From assembly GCA_946615875.1 (NCBI GenBank), contig CAMOIK010000083.1, positions 1-8,757 of the forward strand: DNA of 8,757 nt, written 5' to 3'. The notes below the pieces were generated by a model. It was not told where the DNA came from. It saw nothing but the letters and a program-made list of their open reading frames with translations, and searched no databases. Position 1 is the first letter of the stretch, and each line of letters opens with the position of its first letter. The stretch is from an uncultured Verrucomicrobiota bacterium. GTDB lineage: Bacteria > Verrucomicrobiota > Kiritimatiellia > RFP12 > UBA1067. This document shows positions 5,882 to 8,757 of this stretch, piece by piece. A program made the translations under genes and the position numbers.

Positions 5882-6664
5882 ATGTTTGGCTTGAAAGCAG
5901 ATTCCGGGCGGCGCCTGTGCGTCGATGTGGCTGCGGCGAGCGACCGCGGGCTCGTCCGCCGCGAGAACCAGGACCGCTTCTTCGTCGATCCGCGCGGTGC
6001 GCTGTACTGCGTGGCCGACGGCATGGGCGGCGGGCAGGGCGGCGCGAAAGCCAGCGAAATCCTCTGCGGCAGGATGGCCGGGGCGGCCGCCGGCGCCGCC
6101 ACGTTCCACGGGCTGCTGAAGGCGGCGGCGGACGCGATCGACTCTTCCGTCGTCGAGATACGCGCCCTCGCCGCGTCCAACGGCTGGTCGCAGACGGGCA
6201 CGACGCTGGTCGCGCTCTTCCTTGACGGAGCAAGCCGCGACGCGGGCGCCATCTGCCACGTGGGCGACAGCCGGGCATACCGTCTGCGCGGCGGCGAGCT
6301 GGAGCTGCTCACCAGGGACCACACCGTCGCCGGCGAAATCTCTGCCAGCCGTTCGGAGGATATGGCGCGCGACGGCGACGCCCTGCGCGGCATGGGGCGG
6401 CTTTCGCACCTCCTCACGCGCGCCATCGGCACCGCCTGCTGCTCGGAGCCGGAATGGAAGAAGCTCGAAATGCGCGACGGCGACGTCTATCTGCTCTGCT
6501 CCGACGGCGTCCACGACATGCTGGAGCACGACGCGCTCCGCGAAATCCTCGCCTCCGCGCAGACCATGCGCGAGGCGGCGGACGGAATTTCCCGCGCCGT
6601 GCTGGAGGCCGGCGCCATCGACAACTTCACGTGCGTCCTGCTGAAGGTGGAAGGCACGAAATAG
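5882..6664 (+). CDS. PP2C-family serine/threonine protein phosphatase
   Basis: This 260-residue cytoplasmic enzyme should remove phosphate from Ser/Thr residues using two Mg/Mn ions. The bacterial PP2C motifs are complete: SDRGLVRRENQDRFFVD (20-36, D31), VADGMGGGQGG (44-54, D46), GTTLVALFL (106-114), HVGDSRAYRLR (126-136, D129), LTRDHT (143-148), LTRAIGT (178-184), CSDGVHDML (206-214, D208) and DNFTCVLL (247-254, D248). Domain length is the standard size of stand-alone PP2C proteins such as PrpC/Stp. There are no membrane or sensor segments. The usual partner, a Hanks-type kinase, is not in the window, so the substrate is unknown. The gene sits 25 bases after the methyltransferase and ends three bases before the peptidase start. 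No good Shine-Dalgarno is seen (AGGG only two bases from the ATG), so it may rely on translational coupling. Confidence 0.93.
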   Translation: MFGLKADSGRRLCVDVAAASDRGLVRRENQDRFFVDPRGALYCVADGMGGGQGGAKASEILCGRMAGAAAGAATFHGLLKAAADAIDSSVVEIRALAASNGWSQTGTTLVALFLDGASRDAGAICHVGDSRAYRLRGGELELLTRDHTVAGEISASRSEDMARDGDALRGMGRLSHLLTRAIGTACCSEPEWKKLEMRDGDVYLLCSDGVHDMLEHDALREILASAQTMREAADGISRAVLEAGAIDNFTCVLLKVEGTK

Positions 6665-6667
6665 GCA

Positions 6668-8038
6668 ATGGAAATGGAACAGGAAACAAGGAACGAATAC
6701 TTCGAGCTCCTGAAGTTCGAGTCGGTGGGCGGCGATCCCGCCAAGCTGCGCGACTGCACCGCGTGCGCCATGTGGCTTGAGAAATGGCTGGAGAGGCTGG
6801 GCTTCTCGGCGGAGCTGGTCCTGCCCGAGAAGGGCTTCGCGCCGCCTGTCGTCTTCGCCGAGCGCAAGGGCGACGAGGGCGCGCCGACGGCGCTGATCTA
6901 CGGGCACTACGACGTGCAGCCCGCGGACCCGGTGGAGGAGTGGAAGACCCCGCCGTTCGAGCCGACGGTCGTCGGCGGGCGCGTCCACTGCCGCGGCGCG
7001 CAGGACGACAAGGGACAGCTCTTTGCGTTCCTCTGCGGCTTGCGTGATTTCCTGCGCGAGCGCGGCGAGGCCGGCGGGGCGGCGTCCCGTCCGGCGCCCG
7101 TGCCCGCCATCAAGGTCGTCCTGGAGGGTCAGGAGGAGTCCGGGAGCGCCGCGCTTTCCGCGCTCGCGCCCGGGATGCGCCGACGGCTGGCGGCCGACGT
7201 GCTGCTTGTCTGCGACACCTCGGCGGCGCCCGACATGCGCCCGGCGATCGTGGCGGGTCTGCGCGGCGTGAGCCACTTCACCATACGTCTGACCGGGCCT
7301 TCCCGCGATTTGCACTCTGGCGAATACGGCGGCATCGCGCCCAACCCCGCGCAGGGCATCGCGGAACTCGTCGCATCCCTGCACGATGCGGACGGCGCGA
7401 TCGCCGTCCCCGGTTTCGCGGCCGGCATGGAGCCGCCGACGGATGCGGAGCGCCGCCACGCCGAGGCCGCCGCCCCCTCCGCCGACGAACTCGCCGCCGA
7501 CATTGGCTGCCCGCCGGAGGGCGGCGAGAAGGGGAAGTCGGCCGTCGAGAGGAATTCCTTCCTGCCCACCATAGAGGTCAACGGCATTCATTCCGGCTAT
7601 GGCGGACCAGGCGCAAAGACCGTGATCCCCTCCGAGGCGATTGCGAAAATCTCCATGCGTTTGGCGCCCGGCCAGACCCCGCGAAGGGCGTTCGACGCCG
7701 TCAAGGCCCATCTCGAAGCGCGCGTCCCGCGCGGAATGCGCCTCTTCATAGAGGATTGGAACGTCGGCGCGGGCGGACTGCGTCTGCCGCTCGATTCCCC
7801 GATCTTCCGCCTCGCTTCCCACGTCCTGTCTGAGATGGACGAGCGCGGCCCCGTCTTCCAGTGGGACGGCGCATCCATCCCTGTCGTCTCGATCCTCCGA
7901 GAAGCGTCGGGCGCTTCTCCGCTCATTGTCGGATGGGGACAGGCGGAAGACCGCATCCATTCGCCCAACGAGTCGTATTCGTTCGCGCAGTTCGACAAGG
8001 CGCGCGAATGGGGGCGCCGCATCCTCGCCGCGCTCTAG
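6668..8038 (+). CDS. M20-family metallopeptidase (cytosolic dipeptidase type)
   Basis: This 456-residue di-zinc hydrolase probably cleaves dipeptides or related amides in the cytoplasm. All metal and catalytic residues are present: YGHYDVQPAD (78-87, H80 and D82), HCRGAQDDKGQ (107-117, D113), LEGQEESGS (152-160, E156 and E157), CDTS (182-185, D183) and RIHSPNES (429-436, H431). The dimerisation domain (about 200-345) contains DLHSGEYGG (214-222), TIEVNGIHSGY (301-311) and GAKTVIPSEAIAKISMRL (315-332), typical of the PepV/carnosinase-like branch. There is no signal peptide. The start at 6668 is three bases after the PP2C stop. A second ATG at 6674 is equally possible: AGG lies eight bases before it, whereas GGAAGG is a rather long 13 bases from 6668. 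Close packing points to coupling with the PP2C gene; ruvA follows after 32 bases. Exact substrate is not known. Confidence 0.92.
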   Translation: MEMEQETRNEYFELLKFESVGGDPAKLRDCTACAMWLEKWLERLGFSAELVLPEKGFAPPVVFAERKGDEGAPTALIYGHYDVQPADPVEEWKTPPFEPTVVGGRVHCRGAQDDKGQLFAFLCGLRDFLRERGEAGGAASRPAPVPAIKVVLEGQEESGSAALSALAPGMRRRLAADVLLVCDTSAAPDMRPAIVAGLRGVSHFTIRLTGPSRDLHSGEYGGIAPNPAQGIAELVASLHDADGAIAVPGFAAGMEPPTDAERRHAEAAAPSADELAADIGCPPEGGEKGKSAVERNSFLPTIEVNGIHSGYGGPGAKTVIPSEAIAKISMRLAPGQTPRRAFDAVKAHLEARVPRGMRLFIEDWNVGAGGLRLPLDSPIFRLASHVLSEMDERGPVFQWDGASIPVVSILREASGASPLIVGWGQAEDRIHSPNESYSFAQFDKAREWGRRILAAL

Positions 8039-8070
8039 GAAACATCGCACACCGCCGGAAGGGAAGCGAC

Positions 8071-8670
8071 ATGATCGCCTACATACGAGGAATATTGGCG
8101 GAAAAATCGCCGGGCTTCGCGATTTTGGAGGCTGGCGGCGTCGGCTACGAGCTCGCCATCCCCGCCTCCACCTACGACCGACTGCCCAAGACGGGCGAGG
8201 AAGCCAAGCTCTACGCCTTCCACGTGGTGCGGGAGGACGACGAGGCGCTGTTCGGCTTCGCCACTCAGGCGGAGCGACAGCTTTTCGCGAAACTCACGCT
8301 CGTCAGCGGCGTCGGCCCCAAAATCGCGCTCGCCATCCTCTCGGGCGCTTCTCTCGGCGAACTTTCGCTCGCCATCGCCAGCGCCGACGCGCGCCGCCTC
8401 GCCGCCATCAAGGGCGTCGGCAAAAAGACGGCGGAAAAAATAGTCATCGAACTGAAGGACAAGATCAACGCCATCGAAGCGCTCGCGCTTTCCAGCGCCG
8501 GTGCGTCCGGCGCCCAGCGCGAACAGGCGTTCCTGCTGGACGCCAGGAAGGCGCTTTCCGCCCTGGGGTTCTCCGACGAGGTGGCGTCCAAGATGGTCGC
8601 CAAGGTCGTCGCCGCGCACCCGGAGGCCGCAGATACCGAGGCGGTCGTGCGCCTGGCCCTCAAGAGGTAG
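8071..8670 (+). CDS. ruvA: Holliday junction branch migration protein RuvA
   Basis: RuvA (199 residues, standard length) forms tetramers that bind four-way DNA junctions and load the RuvB motor, so that RuvAB moves the junction and RuvC can cut it. Domain I, an OB fold (about 1-63), begins MIAYIRGILAEKSP and contains GVGYEL (23-28). Domain II has two helix-hairpin-helix motifs, LVSGVGPKIALAIL (77-90) and IKGVGKKTAEKIVIEL (113-128). After an Ala/Ser-rich linker (about 138-150), domain III (about 151-199) includes DARKALSALGFSDEVA (157-172) and binds RuvB. The start at 8071 is confirmed by homology and by AAGGG seven bases upstream; the longer open frame from 7861 overlaps the peptidase gene and is not real. 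It is the last gene seen in the run. No ruvB start is recognisable in the remaining 87 bases. Confidence 0.97.
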   Translation: MIAYIRGILAEKSPGFAILEAGGVGYELAIPASTYDRLPKTGEEAKLYAFHVVREDDEALFGFATQAERQLFAKLTLVSGVGPKIALAILSGASLGELSLAIASADARRLAAIKGVGKKTAEKIVIELKDKINAIEALALSSAGASGAQREQAFLLDARKALSALGFSDEVASKMVAKVVAAHPEAADTEAVVRLALKR

Positions 8671-8757
8671 TCGCCGCATATATCGCCGGGAACACCGCAA
8701 TCCGCCGCATTCCCGCCCCCTTTGCATTCTCTACGGCATCCTTGTGCTACCTCAAAG

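Noticed and set aside
5843..8050. Very long open frame on the minus strand (735 codons) opposite the PP2C and peptidase genes
   Set aside because: The plus strand encodes two complete, motif-rich enzymes here. The antisense translation is Arg/Ala/Gly/Val-rich with no recognisable domain, as expected from mirrored third-position GC in a GC-rich genome.
8687..8715. CGGGAA/TTCCCG inverted repeat downstream of ruvA
   Set aside because: Six base pairs with a 17-base loop and no clean T-run is too weak to call a terminator.
8722..8750. Possible promoter near the window end (TTGCAT, 17 bases, TGCTAC)
   Set aside because: The -10 is poor, the TATGG extension seen at the other promoters is missing, and no gene start is visible downstream.
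8671..8757. Search for the start of ruvB or a small minus-strand gene after ruvA
   Set aside because: Only a 16-codon minus-strand frame with no homology was found, and no RuvB-like N-terminus is present on the plus strand.
1..8757. Mobile element, CRISPR, toxin-antitoxin or defence system
   Set aside because: No transposase, repeat array, paired small genes or nuclease/NTPase modules were seen; all sizeable genes are assigned to ordinary families.

Overview
This 8.8 kb window comes from a bacterial chromosome with high GC content (roughly 60-65 percent by eye). It holds seven complete protein genes and the first codons of an eighth. The mix is two amino-sugar kinase-type genes, two exported (Tat-type) protein starts, a parvulin without a signal peptide, a SPOUT methyltransferase, a lone PP2C phosphatase, an M20 dipeptidase and RuvA. 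Together with GC-rich codon use and weak or absent Shine-Dalgarno sequences at several genes, this suggests an uncultured gut-type member of the Verrucomicrobiota/Kiritimatiellota/Lentisphaerota group. That placement is an inference from style and gene content, because no phylogenetic marker was searched. No tRNA, rRNA, CRISPR array, insertion sequence or phage gene was seen.

Minus-strand block (1-2750): an extended -10 promoter with a good -35 box (2721-2750) drives a 467-residue ROK/ASKHA-like sugar kinase or sensor (1259-2662), which has a strong ribosome binding site. Next comes a NahK-type N-acetylhexosamine 1-kinase (109-1146), and then the first 16 codons of a protein with a Tat-like leader (1-49). 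The block looks like a small operon for amino sugars released from host or mucin-type glycans.

Plus-strand block (2794-8670): a second promoter (2794-2822) drives a Tat-exported calcineurin-like metallophosphoesterase (2833-3978). A third promoter (4041-4052) starts a tightly packed run: signal-less parvulin PPIase (4060-4944), TrmH-family RNA methyltransferase (4999-5856), PP2C phosphatase (5882-6664), M20 metallopeptidase (6668-8038) and ruvA (8071-8670). Gaps within the run are 54, 25, 3 and 32 bases, so the five genes are probably co-transcribed. They share no single pathway and look like housekeeping, RNA modification, signalling and DNA repair genes.

The most notable signal is regulatory. 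All three recognisable promoters carry the same extended -10 block, ATATGGTATMAT. In two of them the block ends only 7 or 10 bases before the start codon, so those messages (parvulin and metallophosphoesterase) should be leaderless or nearly so. The ROK gene uses the same block but has a leader of about 50 bases with a 5' hairpin, direct repeats and a strong Shine-Dalgarno. The other notable item is the ROK-like protein: it has a long N-terminal extension with a CxCxxC motif and lacks the usual ROK zinc-binding cysteines. I found no evidence for a wholly new multi-gene system such as a defence island.
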